Notes under the pieces: model-generated | Seen by the model: only the letters and a program-made list of their open reading frames with translations | The model's database searches: none | Told to the model about the DNA's origin: nothing | Program-made: the position numbers and the translations under genes | Assembly: GCF_037137075.1 (NCBI RefSeq) | Contig: NZ_JBBBNV010000001.1 | Coordinates: 62,001 to 126,000 of the forward strand | Direction: 5' to 3' | Origin: JBBBNV01 sp037137075 | Lineage (GTDB): Bacteria > Bacillota > Bacilli > Paenibacillales > NBRC-103111 | Length of the DNA stretch: 64,000 nt | Shown: positions 36,168 through 46,167 of the stretch, piece after piece | Numbering within the stretch: the first letter of the stretch is position 1 | Layout of the letters: each line of letters starts with the position of its first letter

Positions 36168-37949
36168 TTGGCGTTGAGCTGGCTGTACCGCGTATCGTTT
36201 TACCGAAGGATTCAAATATCGTTGCTGCTGTTCCTCATTATTCCGCTGCTTCTGATTACCGGGTTGTCTTATGTCGCGAACAAGCAGGCGAACGAAGAGA
36301 ACGTTCGGATGAATATGAGAGGTATTATCGGGATTCTTGCCAACGATTTGTCCAAAACGGCTAACGAAGTTACGTATACGGTCAATCAGTATGCCCCGTC
36401 GCAATCAAACGGACTATTTGACAGCTTGAGAGGGTTAAGCAGCCTGATGGTATTCGATAGCTTTGAGAACTATCGCATGTACACTCGTTTGAACGAAAGC
36501 GCCGCGCTGCAGGCAGGCAAATTATCACTGGCGCATGTCAATGTCTTTTTCGTAAATCGTGCACACTATCCAATTATCGGCACCATCAATGCTCAGGATG
36601 CAGCTGTGCTTCGGAAGGACAGCCGCTTCGAGCATCTAACGGAAGAGGAAGCTTCCACGGGCATTGTGCGCTGGTTTCGGGCCGAGCAGCGCAGCAGCTA
36701 CGGAAATGTGTTCAGCGCGTCTTATTATCTGTTTGTAAAAAAAACAGTGTATGACCCCTTTCGTAATCTTGTGCTCGGTACGCTCTTCATCGGAATTCCT
36801 GACGTGTACTTTGAAGGGCTGTTCAGCAACGCGGGAGAGGGCGTTTTTACCTTGTACGAAGCGGACGGATCGAGGATCGCAGGCATGGCAAGCAGCCCGG
36901 CATCGTTATCGGAGGGTCCCGCCGAGGGCTGGATGCGGGAGAAAACAGAAGTTCCGGGTACGTCCTGGATGTTGACCTACGACATGAATGCCGATTTGGC
37001 GACCGGGGATGCGACGCAGCGATTCTGGTATTTGATTATGGCTGTGTGTATCGTCATGTTCGTTTTCTTATTCATGTCCAGTGTCATTGCGAAGGGGCTA
37101 AACAGGCCGATTCAGAAGCTGATGCGTATCGCTTCCCAATATGGCGAAGGCAACAGCTCCATCCGGTACCATGCCGAGGGTCAGGATGAAATCACGAATC
37201 TTGGCCAATCCATTAACAGCATGCTGGATAATATCAATGCGCTGATTCGCAAAGTGGAAGCAGAGCAGGAAGAGAAGCGGACCATCGAGCTCTATGCCTT
37301 GTTTTCGCAGATTCAGCCGCATTTTTTACTGAATACGCTTAATTCCATCAAATGCAATTTGGCAATCGAAGGGGATAAGGTGCACAGTGAAACGATCGAC
37401 GCTTTAATGGCATTGCTTCGAGCCCATCTGCGCGTGCACGAACCGCTAACACTGGCCGACGAGTGCAAGCTGCTGAGCCAGTACGTATCCATCATGCGAA
37501 TGCGGAACCGGCTGCCAATCGAGCTGGTCATCGATCTGCCTGAACGGGCCCGCAAGGTGCTTGTTCCGCGGCTGCTGCTTCAGCCCTTGGTCGAGAACAG
37601 CATTATCCACGGGTTCAGTCATGCGAGTCTCTCCCCGAGAATTGAGGTGGCGGTTCGGGAGGCGGAGGGCGGCTTCTTGATTCAGGTGGCTGATAATGGG
37701 AAGGGGATCGCTTCAGAGCAGGCTGAGGCACTGAATCGGAAGCTGGAGAAACAGGTGGAGCAAGTCGGCGATCGTGGAATTGGAATGTACAACGTCATGC
37801 GCCGCTTAAAGCTGACATTTGGCGGTCAGGCCAGCTTGCATGTCAGGCAGCGGGCAGACGGAGGCTTTGCCGCCCACTTGTTTATTCCGCGAAACGAATT
37901 CGATGAAGGAAAGGAGCAGGCCGATGATAAAGGTGATGCTGATCGATGA
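36168..37949 (+). CDS. Sensor histidine kinase, YesM type
   Basis: 593 residues: N-terminal membrane helix (about 14-36), an extracellular sensor domain to about residue 290, a second helix (ILIMAVCIVMFVFLFM region), a HAMP domain (LNRPIQKLMRIASQYGEGN), the His_kinase phosphorylation site in QIQPHFLLNTLNSIKC and a C-terminal ATPase (VENSIIHGF, DNGKGI, GIGMYNV). TTG 36168 has TTGGAGGA eight bases upstream, better than ATG 36129. It senses an extracellular sugar or the binding protein and signals to the AraC-type regulator, whose start it overlaps by 26 bases. Confidence 0.92.
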   Translation: MALSWLYRVSFYRRIQISLLLFLIIPLLLITGLSYVANKQANEENVRMNMRGIIGILANDLSKTANEVTYTVNQYAPSQSNGLFDSLRGLSSLMVFDSFENYRMYTRLNESAALQAGKLSLAHVNVFFVNRAHYPIIGTINAQDAAVLRKDSRFEHLTEEEASTGIVRWFRAEQRSSYGNVFSASYYLFVKKTVYDPFRNLVLGTLFIGIPDVYFEGLFSNAGEGVFTLYEADGSRIAGMASSPASLSEGPAEGWMREKTEVPGTSWMLTYDMNADLATGDATQRFWYLIMAVCIVMFVFLFMSSVIAKGLNRPIQKLMRIASQYGEGNSSIRYHAEGQDEITNLGQSINSMLDNINALIRKVEAEQEEKRTIELYALFSQIQPHFLLNTLNSIKCNLAIEGDKVHSETIDALMALLRAHLRVHEPLTLADECKLLSQYVSIMRMRNRLPIELVIDLPERARKVLVPRLLLQPLVENSIIHGFSHASLSPRIEVAVREAEGGFLIQVADNGKGIASEQAEALNRKLEKQVEQVGDRGIGMYNVMRRLKLTFGGQASLHVRQRADGGFAAHLFIPRNEFDEGKEQADDKGDADR

Positions 37950-39495
37950 TGACGTACCCGTCGTTGAATATATACGCAGGCTGGTGAACTGGGAAGTATT
38001 GGGACTTCGCGTATGCGCAGAAGCCTATTCAGCGGCCGAGGCGAAAGAGCGGTTCGAAGCCGCGCAGCCCGACATTTTGATAACGGATATTGGATTGCCC
38101 GATGGCAATGGCATTGAGCTGGCCCGCCAGTTTCGGGGTGTCAATAACCAGCTGCGCGTGATTTTCCTTACCTGCCATGAAGACTTCCAATACGTCAAGG
38201 AAGCGCTGCGGATCGATGCGGACGATTATGTCGTAAAGGACGAGCTTAGCCCGGACAAAATCACGGAAAGTCTGGAGAAGGCCATATCCCGCCTCTCGAA
38301 CGAGCAGGAGCAGCTGGAGCAAATGGCGTACAAGAGTGAATTGGCGCGGAATAAAGACATTCTGCTGCAGCAATTTTTTCACGAATTATCCCATACCACG
38401 GATTCTTCGGGACTGCTTGAACATGGCCGGCGGCTCGGCATCCATTGGGCCGGTATCTGGTTCGGCGCAGCATCGTTTCATATGGACCGAGGAGATCTCC
38501 TGGAGAAATACGAGAGGAAGAACCTCGAATTGGTGTATTATGCAGCCTATAATATTGCTTTGGAGCTGGCGTCCGGGACTCGCAATACAATGTTCTTGGC
38601 CAAAGACCAGCGTTTGTGGGCGGTTTCCTGCGAACAGGACCCGGAAGCAGCAATAGCTTCACTGGAACGATTCGTGCCGCTTCTCAAGGAGAAGCTGCTT
38701 GAGTTCTTGAAGGTGGACTGCTATGCGGCGATTGGAGAGAAGCCAGGCTTTCTTTCTGATTTAGGCTGTTTAATAGCCAAAGTCAAGCATTTCCACGATC
38801 GCCGGTTTTATGTGGACAGCCCCTACGAGGAGGCTCGTTGGTCCTTAAGCGCATCGGATTTGGATACAAGTCTCGGATTTGAAGCGCTCTCGGCGAAATG
38901 GATCGAAGCGCTCTTTGCCGGGAATCAGTCTCTGTCACATATCTATCTGGGAAACCTGAAAAGGGCGATGCGATCGGCTGCCATGGACACGGTGAAGACA
39001 AAGGAGCGGCTGCTTCGGCTGGTGCAGGAGGCGAGTATCCGGTTTGGCCGCTCTGTGCCTGCAGGCATTCAGGAAGACATTACGCATACGGTTCGTCTGG
39101 AGGAAGCATTCCGAATCGTGCGTTGGTATTCGGAGCGTCTGCTTCAGAACATATTATCCTCGTCGGAAGAAGCCTGTGAGACGAACCCGGATATCAAAGC
39201 GATTCAAGCCTTCATCCGCGAGCATATTTACAGAAACATCACATCGATTGATATCGCGAGACACCTGCACTTGAATCCAAGCTACTTCTCGCGTTACTTC
39301 AAGAAGCTTACGGGCCAGAATTTCACCGATTACGTGCATTTGATCAAAATGGAGGAAGCAAAACGGCTGCTTGCCAAAGGAGAAACAGCGGAAAATACAG
39401 CGTATATGCTCGGTTATTCGGACCGTGCCTATTTCTCGAAAGTGTTCAAGAAATATACAGGGGTAAGTCCAAGCGAATGCAAGCTGCGCCCCTAA
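37924..39495 (+). CDS. AraC-type response regulator, YesN type
   Basis: 523 residues from ATG 37924 (AAGGAGC upstream). Receiver domain with Asp54 in ILITDIGLPDGNG, a middle region of unknown fold, and a C-terminal AraC helix-turn-helix pair (SIDIARHLHLNPSYFSRYFKKLTG, then YMLGYSDRAYFSKVFKKYTG). Partner of the preceding kinase; likely activates the ABC operon and the GH43 gene. Confidence 0.92.
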   Translation: MIKVMLIDDDVPVVEYIRRLVNWEVLGLRVCAEAYSAAEAKERFEAAQPDILITDIGLPDGNGIELARQFRGVNNQLRVIFLTCHEDFQYVKEALRIDADDYVVKDELSPDKITESLEKAISRLSNEQEQLEQMAYKSELARNKDILLQQFFHELSHTTDSSGLLEHGRRLGIHWAGIWFGAASFHMDRGDLLEKYERKNLELVYYAAYNIALELASGTRNTMFLAKDQRLWAVSCEQDPEAAIASLERFVPLLKEKLLEFLKVDCYAAIGEKPGFLSDLGCLIAKVKHFHDRRFYVDSPYEEARWSLSASDLDTSLGFEALSAKWIEALFAGNQSLSHIYLGNLKRAMRSAAMDTVKTKERLLRLVQEASIRFGRSVPAGIQEDITHTVRLEEAFRIVRWYSERLLQNILSSSEEACETNPDIKAIQAFIREHIYRNITSIDIARHLHLNPSYFSRYFKKLTGQNFTDYVHLIKMEEAKRLLAKGETAENTAYMLGYSDRAYFSKVFKKYTGVSPSECKLRP

Positions 39496-39515
39496 TCCAT
39501 CCGAGGAGTGAGAGT

Positions 39516-41102
39516 ATGACGAATCTCAATAGGTTTAATGGGTTTAATGAACAATTTCCATGGGTTTCCGACCAAGGCGATGGCACATTCGCCAACCCGA
39601 TTCTGCATGCGGATTATTCAGATCCTGATGTTATAAGGGTCGGAAGCGATTTCTATATGACGGCGTCCAGCTTCGGTCATATTCCGGGACTGCCGATCCT
39701 GCATTCCAAGGATCTTGTGAACTGGCGCATCATTAATCATGCTATCCCGCGTATGCCGCTCGGCGGATATGATCGCCCGCAGCACGGAAATGGCGTATGG
39801 GCGCCAAGCCTTCGGTTCCACGAAGGGAAATTCTGGATATTTTACGGTGATCCCGATGTTGGTATCTTCATGACAACCGCTGATGATCCTGCCGGCACTT
39901 GGTCGGACATTCACCTCGTTCATGAGGGCAAGGGTCTTATCGACGCATGTCCGTTCTGGGATGATAACGGCGACGCTTATCTGGTTCACGCCTATGCGCA
40001 GAGCCGAAGCGGCATCAAGCATAGACTTCGCGTGCGGCGCATGTCTTCGGACGGGAAGCGGCTTCTTGATGAAGGCGTGATCATCATCGATGATCCGGAG
40101 CGTCATCCGACCATCGAAGGGCCGAAGATGTATAAAAAGAATGACTATTATTACGTATTCGCACCTGCGGGAGGTGTTGAAGAGGGCTGGCAGACCGTAC
40201 TGCGCGCTTCCCATCCGCTCGGTCCGTATGAGGATCGGATTGTGCTGCAGCAGGGCGATACCCCGATAAATGGTCCTCATCAGGGGGCATGGGTGGAGCT
40301 CGAATCGGGGGAATCCTGGTTCATTCACTTTCAGCATAAGGATGCTTACGGTCGAATTGTTCATTTGCAGCCCATGACGTGGACAGCGGATCATTGGCCG
40401 GCGATGGGGGTAGATAGTAACGGGGACGGCATTGGCGAGCCGGTTCTAGGCTTCCGTAAGCCGGATGTCGGTGGTGAATACCCGATCTGTGTTCCGGCGG
40501 CTTCAGACGATTTCGATGGCGAGCAGCTGGGTTTACAATGGCAGTGGCAGGCTAACCCGCAAGCAGGATGGCACTCGCTCACGGAACGGGCGGGATGGCT
40601 AAGGCTGTCCGCGCAAGCCTGGCCTGATGGCGCTGCTTCCTTGTTTCAGGCGCCTCATCTGCTCCTTCAGAAGTTTCCTGCCCTATCGTTTGAGACAACG
40701 GTCTGTGTGGATGGTGCCGGCCTGAATGCCGGAGATCAGGCAGGGCTTATCGTATTCGGCTACAGCTATGCGGCCTTGACGTACATGGCTGATACAGAGG
40801 ACGGCCCCCTGCTTCAGGTGCTCGAAGGGGATCAAGAGGGACATGCAGTGAATTGGCAGCGCAGGATTGTCGTTGAGGAGGGTCAGGAGGTAGCTTTGCG
40901 TGTCGTCGTCCAGCCAGGAGCAGTATGCGTGTTCCAATTCAGCCTCGACGGTCACCAGTATGAGGAGGTCGCTCTGCCGGCCTTTGAAGCGACGGTAAGC
41001 AAGTGGGTCGGAGCCAAGGTAGGGCTATTCGCGCAAGCAGGAAGCACACCTGGGGGCTTCGCGGACTTTGACCGCTTCACGGTGACTAGGGTTTCCGGGT
41101 AA
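39516..41102 (+). CDS. GH43 family beta-xylosidase/alpha-L-arabinofuranosidase
   Basis: 528 residues. Five-bladed propeller with catalytic base Asp in HADYSDPDVIRVG, pKa-modulating Asp in GLIDACPFWDD and acid Glu in TIEGPKMYKK; a C-terminal beta-sandwich of about 200 residues follows (concanavalin-like, as in GH43 xylosidases). No signal peptide, so it digests imported oligosaccharides. ATG 39516 has GAGGAG seven bases upstream. Last gene of the sugar operon, 20 bases after the regulator. Confidence 0.9.
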   Translation: MTNLNRFNGFNEQFPWVSDQGDGTFANPILHADYSDPDVIRVGSDFYMTASSFGHIPGLPILHSKDLVNWRIINHAIPRMPLGGYDRPQHGNGVWAPSLRFHEGKFWIFYGDPDVGIFMTTADDPAGTWSDIHLVHEGKGLIDACPFWDDNGDAYLVHAYAQSRSGIKHRLRVRRMSSDGKRLLDEGVIIIDDPERHPTIEGPKMYKKNDYYYVFAPAGGVEEGWQTVLRASHPLGPYEDRIVLQQGDTPINGPHQGAWVELESGESWFIHFQHKDAYGRIVHLQPMTWTADHWPAMGVDSNGDGIGEPVLGFRKPDVGGEYPICVPAASDDFDGEQLGLQWQWQANPQAGWHSLTERAGWLRLSAQAWPDGAASLFQAPHLLLQKFPALSFETTVCVDGAGLNAGDQAGLIVFGYSYAALTYMADTEDGPLLQVLEGDQEGHAVNWQRRIVVEEGQEVALRVVVQPGAVCVFQFSLDGHQYEEVALPAFEATVSKWVGAKVGLFAQAGSTPGGFADFDRFTVTRVSG

Positions 41103-41133
41103 ATCCGAGTGGCGAATTTCAGGATATCATGAA

Positions 41134-41190
41134 CAAGGAACAAGAAGAACTCTGCTATCGCAAGAGTTCTTCTTGTTCCTTGATTTATAT
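41134..41190. terminator. Twenty-base perfect hairpin between convergent genes
   Basis: Arms at 41134-41153 and 41163-41182 are exact complements around a nine-base loop, followed by ATTTATA. Placed between the GH43 gene and the convergent PepSY gene. Confidence 0.8.
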
Positions 41191-41199
41191 CGTGACACT

Positions 41200-42564
41200 T
41201 TATTCTGCAGTCCGCGGGTTATTCTTCGTCATGTAGTAGAGGATACCTTCAATAATAAATATAAGGAGTACAGATAAACCAAACAGAGGCATAAGTATCC
41301 CTAGTATGAATAAGGTGAGTATAGCTCCTATAGACCATGGTTTATTGACTCGTTTAGGTAAATTCAAATCGCCAGGCTTCACTTTTTTCATCCAGGAAAC
41401 GAATCCCATAACGATTGCTGCAAGGAATGCGATACAAACCATCAAATTTAAAATTTTATTCGCCATCCCGAATAAATGCCCTTCATGCAGCGGAACGCCC
41501 CAAGTAAACCACTTTCCTATAATTCCATAATCAGCAAAGTTGATTCTGGCAATGAGTTTACCGGAGTATTGATCGAAATATGCCGTAGTTTCTTCGTACG
41601 GACTTACATCTAGCCCGGTAATTCCTGTATTGCTTCCCTTAGAAACAGTGAACACGCCATGTTCATTTGAAGGGTAGACAATTGAAAGCGGTTTCGCGAT
41701 ATTCTCGCTTTGAGCTTTGTTTATGATAGATTCCAAGCTTTGTTGACCCGGATTGTTTATATTTACGTTTGCAGAAGAGTGATGATCGGCATGTCCTGTA
41801 GTATTGGAGGTAGGCTGATCCAAGCTTCTTGTAGCCCAAGGAATCTCATTTACATCAGATTGTGGCGGATTATAGCGTAATTCAGTTCTTCCAAGCTCAG
41901 GATGATCTTTGCCAAACTGACTAATGTGACTGCCCATGAATACAGACCAAGGGATTCCTGTTAATACAATTACAATTAAAGGTATTGCAATGACAAGTCC
42001 CAGTATGGCATGAATCTTTTGAAATGTAAGCTTGTTCGTGCCTTGTTCGGACTTGCTTGCAAGCAGCTTCTTTTTAAAAGTCATATAACTGCCTGAGACG
42101 ATTAGAAATATGGTCCAGCAAGCAGCCAACTCGACTAAATAGCGTATAAATGTACTTTCGGTGAAAAGGGAGCTATGAAAGTTTCTCATAATATTAGAGT
42201 AAGTATATTTAGCCTCTTGATCAGCGACGATTTGATTGTTGTTGTCTAAAAAAATATAACGAGAATCGCCGTCCTTATTGTTGATCGTAACTCTATTGTT
42301 GTAGGGCTCCTCCATCATACTGATTTTTCCGATTTTATAGCCTGCATAGTTGTCGGTTATTTCCTTCATAGCTTCATCCATGCTCTGGTTTACCTGGATG
42401 TCGCTTTGTCCAAAAAATTCCTTTTGATACAAGTTGTTTTCGACATCCGTATAAAATAAATAACCGATGCCCGATAAAGTCAAAGTAAAAAGCAGGGGGG
42501 TAATAAACCAGGCAGCATAAAAATGAAGTCTTCGAAAAGGGTTGAATGTGTTCTTGTTTCTCAT
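41200..42564 (-). CDS. PepSY-domain membrane protein (iron-uptake/reductase type)
   Basis: 454 residues: a helix near 15-38, a PepSY-like extracellular domain (DEAMKEITDNYAGYKIGKISM), helices near 135-160 and 180-210, a second PepSY region (SLESIINKAQSENIAKPLSIVYPS) and two to three C-terminal helices. Membrane histidines (RRLHFYAAWF, FHSSLFT, KIHAILGL) are consistent with heme-carrying PepSY_TM reductases of ferric-siderophore uptake, but there is no siderophore gene adjacent. AAGGAG lies seven bases before ATG 42564. Confidence 0.85.
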   Translation of the reverse strand: MRNKNTFNPFRRLHFYAAWFITPLLFTLTLSGIGYLFYTDVENNLYQKEFFGQSDIQVNQSMDEAMKEITDNYAGYKIGKISMMEEPYNNRVTINNKDGDSRYIFLDNNNQIVADQEAKYTYSNIMRNFHSSLFTESTFIRYLVELAACWTIFLIVSGSYMTFKKKLLASKSEQGTNKLTFQKIHAILGLVIAIPLIVIVLTGIPWSVFMGSHISQFGKDHPELGRTELRYNPPQSDVNEIPWATRSLDQPTSNTTGHADHHSSANVNINNPGQQSLESIINKAQSENIAKPLSIVYPSNEHGVFTVSKGSNTGITGLDVSPYEETTAYFDQYSGKLIARINFADYGIIGKWFTWGVPLHEGHLFGMANKILNLMVCIAFLAAIVMGFVSWMKKVKPGDLNLPKRVNKPWSIGAILTLFILGILMPLFGLSVLLIFIIEGILYYMTKNNPRTAE

Positions 42565-43108
42565 ACGAATCTCCTTTTAATTCAACTGTTTGTCGTTCAG
42601 AACAAAATTAATAGTAATGGAATGGGGCATCGAAATATATGGCTCAAACGAGCCAGTATTGTTGCGATATTGTGAAAAGTGCTTGAAATTGTATTGAACA
42701 TGAGCATTTTGCATACTGTCGATTCGATAACAGTCTGCGAATTCTCGACATAACATATGCTGCAGGCTAAGGAATTTGTCGCGTAAAAATGCGCAAGGAC
42801 TGGAAGACTTCTTCCAGTCCTTGCGCAGGCAGAAAGCGTGGCATTACGTGGCATTACAATGAGGGAGTACAGACAGAGAATATCAGAGTTGAGAGAGGAC
42901 CAGTATTACATATTAATCAAGTCTACGGAATACTTTACTTTCCCCATTGACCATGTTGGCATAAGCGGACATGGTTTTTTCTTGCCGGGTGAATTTCACC
43001 GATTCGTCAAACACGGACACAGAAAATGGCTCTTGTGAGTCATGCCCGGCACAGGGGAGTATGGTTAGATAAATAAGAACTTGTACTACGATAACGGCGA
43101 AAGAAGCG
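42565..43108. other. Gap with an orphan hairpin and no accepted gene
   Basis: The region between the PepSY gene and the NarL-type kinase holds short frames on both strands (for example plus 42859-43038, starting MREYRQRISELREDQYY, without a ribosome site) and the hairpin at 42786-42826. I see no known family in it. Confidence 0.35.
42786..42826 (-). terminator. Perfect 16-base hairpin, terminator-like on the minus strand
   Basis: GCGCAAGGACTGGAAG (42791-42806) and CTTCCAGTCCTTGCGC (42811-42826) with a four-base loop; on the minus strand it is followed by ATTTTTA. It would end a minus-strand transcript starting upstream at about 43.0-43.1 kb, where no gene is recognised. Confidence 0.6.
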
Positions 43109-43114
43109 GTGCAC

Positions 43115-43948
43115 ATGCTCTATAAAAACCTGAAAAGCTTAATCCTTATTATCCCCACAATAACCATAGGTATTTGGGAGTATGTGAGGCACGCCTTTTT
43201 ACTGCCCTATATTTCCATGGATTTAGGCAACTGGCTTGCGCCGATCATTGTATTCCTTGTTACGGTGACCCTGCTGCGGCAGCTATTTGCCATGATGGAA
43301 AAGCTTCAGGATGAGCTGCAGCAAGAGAAGGCAACCACAGCTGTGCTTGAAGAACGGGAAAAAATTGCCGGCGAGCTGCATGACGGCATTGCCCAATCCT
43401 TGTTTCTCCTGTCCGTACGCGTGGATCGGATGAAGCAAACTTCATCAGGCGAGGCGTCGGAAGCCTATCTCAATTTACGGAAGACCCTTCATGAAGTAAA
43501 TGAATATGTCCGTCAAGCCATCGCCAGCCTTAGATATCCGGCAACCGCCAATACAAGGCCGTGGTTGGAATCTCTCCATCATTTAATTGATGAGTATATT
43601 TTGGATACCGGAATGAATGTTCATTTGAAATGGTCTATCTCTGAGCAGAGACTGTCGGTAAAGGAAAAAGTGGAATTGTACGCGTCGATACGCGAGGCTT
43701 TGATTAATGTGTACAAGCATGCTCAGGCGGCAACGATTTGGATTCTGGGAGAAAATGATGGGGCCGATGGCTGGAAATGTACAGTAAGCGATGACGGGAT
43801 TGGCTTTTCAGTGCGTGAAAGCCCTCCGCTGGAGCATAGCTCCGGAGGCTTCGGTTTAGCAATTATTCAAGATCGGGCGGCTGAAATGAAATGGGAGTTT
43901 AAGATTTTCCGAAATAATGAAAAGACGACACTTGAGCTCAGGAGATGA
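43115..43948 (+). CDS. NarL-family sensor histidine kinase (HisKA_3)
   Basis: About 277 residues: two short membrane helices (residues 10-28 and 40-60), then a dimerisation domain with the phospho-acceptor in IAGELHDGIAQSLFLLS (His near residue 89) and an ATPase with VYKHAQAATIW, SDDGIGF and GGFGLAIIQDRA. Little is exposed outside, as in intramembrane-sensing kinases of the LiaS group. GTG 43109 is an alternative start; the ribosome site is weak in both cases. It is paired with the response regulator eleven bases downstream. Confidence 0.88.
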   Translation: MLYKNLKSLILIIPTITIGIWEYVRHAFLLPYISMDLGNWLAPIIVFLVTVTLLRQLFAMMEKLQDELQQEKATTAVLEEREKIAGELHDGIAQSLFLLSVRVDRMKQTSSGEASEAYLNLRKTLHEVNEYVRQAIASLRYPATANTRPWLESLHHLIDEYILDTGMNVHLKWSISEQRLSVKEKVELYASIREALINVYKHAQAATIWILGENDGADGWKCTVSDDGIGFSVRESPPLEHSSGGFGLAIIQDRAAEMKWEFKIFRNNEKTTLELRR

Positions 43949-43958
43949 GAACACTTTC

Positions 43959-44618
43959 ATGAGTCAGCCAATACGTATTATGCTTGCAGATGATCATACA
44001 CATGCGAGAGAAGCGATGAAGGATATTATTGAAATCGATCCCGCATTTGAGATCGTTTGTGAGGCAGCCAATGGGGAAGAAGCGATTCTTCTTGCTGAGC
44101 AGTGGATGCCGGACGTGATCCTGATGGATATTCGAATGCCGCGGCTGGACGGTCTGGAGGCAGCTAAGCAAATTAAAGAGAAGTATCCTTATGTCAAGAT
44201 TGTCATGGTCACTGTCTCCGATGATGTCACTCATCTATTCGAAGCGATTAAGCGAGGTGCTCAAGGGTACTTGCTTAAAAATTTGCATCCATCCTCCTGG
44301 CATGAATATTTGCGTGCCGTCGCGATAGATGAAGCACCGATGTCGCGCGAGGTAGCAACCCGGCTGCTGCAGGAATTCGCTTCCTTGAAAACAAGCGTTC
44401 CCACACAGTCCCCGCTAACTCAACGTGAGAAGGAAATATTAAACTGCATTGCCAAAGGAATGTCGAACCGAAACATATCGGAGCATCTTGTCATTTCAGA
44501 GTACACGGTCAAAAATCACTTGAAAAACATCATGCACAAGCTGCATTTGGACAACCGGGTCCAGCTCATGCGATATGCCTATGAAAATGGGTGGATTCGA
44601 AGCTTTGGAGAACGGTAA
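43959..44618 (+). CDS. NarL/FixJ-family response regulator
   Basis: 219 residues: receiver with acceptor Asp57 in VILMDIRMPRLDG and the conserved Lys in YLLKNLHP, then a LuxR-type helix-turn-helix (LTQREKEILNCIAKGMSNRNISEHLVISEYTVKNHLKNI). ATG 43959 follows AGGAGATGAG. Cognate of the upstream kinase; the next gene, copD, is 52 bases away in the same direction and may be co-transcribed. Confidence 0.92.
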   Translation: MSQPIRIMLADDHTHAREAMKDIIEIDPAFEIVCEAANGEEAILLAEQWMPDVILMDIRMPRLDGLEAAKQIKEKYPYVKIVMVTVSDDVTHLFEAIKRGAQGYLLKNLHPSSWHEYLRAVAIDEAPMSREVATRLLQEFASLKTSVPTQSPLTQREKEILNCIAKGMSNRNISEHLVISEYTVKNHLKNIMHKLHLDNRVQLMRYAYENGWIRSFGER

Positions 44619-44670
44619 ATAGACTATCAAGACAATCTGGTTTAATGGAGCGATCATACTGCGAACACGA

Positions 44671-46167
44671 GTGGAATGCCTTACATACACCAAAGAAGGA
44701 GCTAGTACGCTGGGTGGAAACCAACACCTGGACATCAAAGAACGCTGGATTCAAGTGCTTCGATGGTTGCTTATATTGCTGCCGCTCATGGGATTCGTTG
44801 CCGCAAATCCAACAGAGGCTTGGGCTCATACAAGTATGGATGAACACCATATGCATTCATTTGATCCGCAGGAGACTGCCCGGCAGTGGATACGTATATT
44901 GGAAATACTGGCCGCAGTGGTGGCCGCAGGTTTTGTTTACTTTCGTTATTTCGTATGGGATGCTGCACGCCAAGGGACGCCGATTGGCTATTCCTTGAAA
45001 ATGGAGCGGCGGTTATGGATCATGGTGCTGCTTCTATATGGCTCAACAGGTAGTGTTGAATTTTGGGGGCAAGCTTCGAGCTCCGTTATGCCGGAATCAC
45101 TTGGGCCATGGAAGCTTGCTCTTCACTGGCTTACCTCCACATGGGCTGGAGCTGCAGCAGGGCTTCGGCCCATTCTTTCCGCTTTGCTGCTGGCCTCTGC
45201 TTATGCTTCGTTTCCTTCCAGGAAAATCGAGACAGGATTAAAGACGAGCCTTATCCTTTTACTGGTTGCGCTATTCCCGATCACAGGGCATGCTAACGAA
45301 ACTTTGACAGGAACAGCGATTGCTTTTCTCACTCATTTGCTGCACATGCTGCTGGCTGCAGTTTGGTTTGGCGGCCTCAGCGGTTTATTTGCCGCCACTT
45401 TTGTTCGTCATCAGACAGTAGCTCATTTGACAGAATGGAACCGTATGCTTCGGAGATTTTCACGTGCGGCCCTGCCCAGCTTGCTTCTGCTGGCAGCTAG
45501 CGGCATTCAATTAGCCTGGATGCGGCTAACAAGCGTCTCCGATTTGTGGAACAGCGCCTACGGTCAAATTCTTCTTTTTAAATTAGGGCTGATTACGCTC
45601 GTTTTTCTAATTGCATGCTTGCACAGATTTCGATTTATGCCAAGATTAAATACAATCGTTCAGGAACAAAACCTGAAGGATCTTCCGAAGCTATCCGGCT
45701 TTTTGACTGGTATGCGTCTGGAGATTGCAATAGGATTTGCCGCGATTGCTGCCGCTGGCATGCTTTCCACAACAGCCCCTCCTGAGGGGAACGGGCTGAA
45801 GCAGTCCATATACTGGCACGAAATGGGCGTTCAAGCGCATATGTCTTTACGCATCAAGCAGCAAGCCCGCTCTGAGCAGCAGCTTCGGCTGGACGTGTGG
45901 CTGCCTTCCGGACTCGGAGCTCCTGTACGGGTAGACGTAAGGGTAAGCAATGATGGAGAGCCGGCCAGCGCAGAGCATCAGGTGCCATTAATGCTCACGC
46001 AGGGAGGGCCTGATCCATACGGGTTTGAAGGCTTTGATAAATACACTTACGAATCTGTGGACGATAGAATGCTTATTGATGAACCTGGAAATTGGGACGT
46101 GTTGGTGGATATTATCGATCCTGCGATGCACAAGCATGTGTATCACAAAACCATTGAGCACCGCTAA
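44671..46167 (+). CDS. Copper-resistance CopD domain protein with a C-terminal YtkA/FixH-like domain
   Basis: 498 residues as drawn from GTG 44671; the start is uncertain because the best AAGGAG site lies downstream at 44695 near no ATG. After a signal-like helix (residues 30-50) comes a His/Met-rich stretch HTSMDEHHMHSF, a possible copper site, then about eight membrane helices of the CopD type (FLTHLLHMLLAAVWFGGLSGLF). The last 110 residues form a beta domain (LRLDVWLPSGLGAPVRVDVRV...GNWDVLVDIIDP) of the YtkA/FixH kind. No CopC domain. Probably handles copper at the outer membrane face, for example for the terminal oxidase region that follows. Confidence 0.82.
   Translation: MECLTYTKEGASTLGGNQHLDIKERWIQVLRWLLILLPLMGFVAANPTEAWAHTSMDEHHMHSFDPQETARQWIRILEILAAVVAAGFVYFRYFVWDAARQGTPIGYSLKMERRLWIMVLLLYGSTGSVEFWGQASSSVMPESLGPWKLALHWLTSTWAGAAAGLRPILSALLLASAYASFPSRKIETGLKTSLILLLVALFPITGHANETLTGTAIAFLTHLLHMLLAAVWFGGLSGLFAATFVRHQTVAHLTEWNRMLRRFSRAALPSLLLLAASGIQLAWMRLTSVSDLWNSAYGQILLFKLGLITLVFLIACLHRFRFMPRLNTIVQEQNLKDLPKLSGFLTGMRLEIAIGFAAIAAAGMLSTTAPPEGNGLKQSIYWHEMGVQAHMSLRIKQQARSEQQLRLDVWLPSGLGAPVRVDVRVSNDGEPASAEHQVPLMLTQGGPDPYGFEGFDKYTYESVDDRMLIDEPGNWDVLVDIIDPAMHKHVYHKTIEHR

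Noticed and set aside
42838..43038. 66-codon plus-strand frame before the NarL-type kinase
   Set aside because: No ribosome site and begins beside the orphan hairpin; composition is plausible but unsupported.
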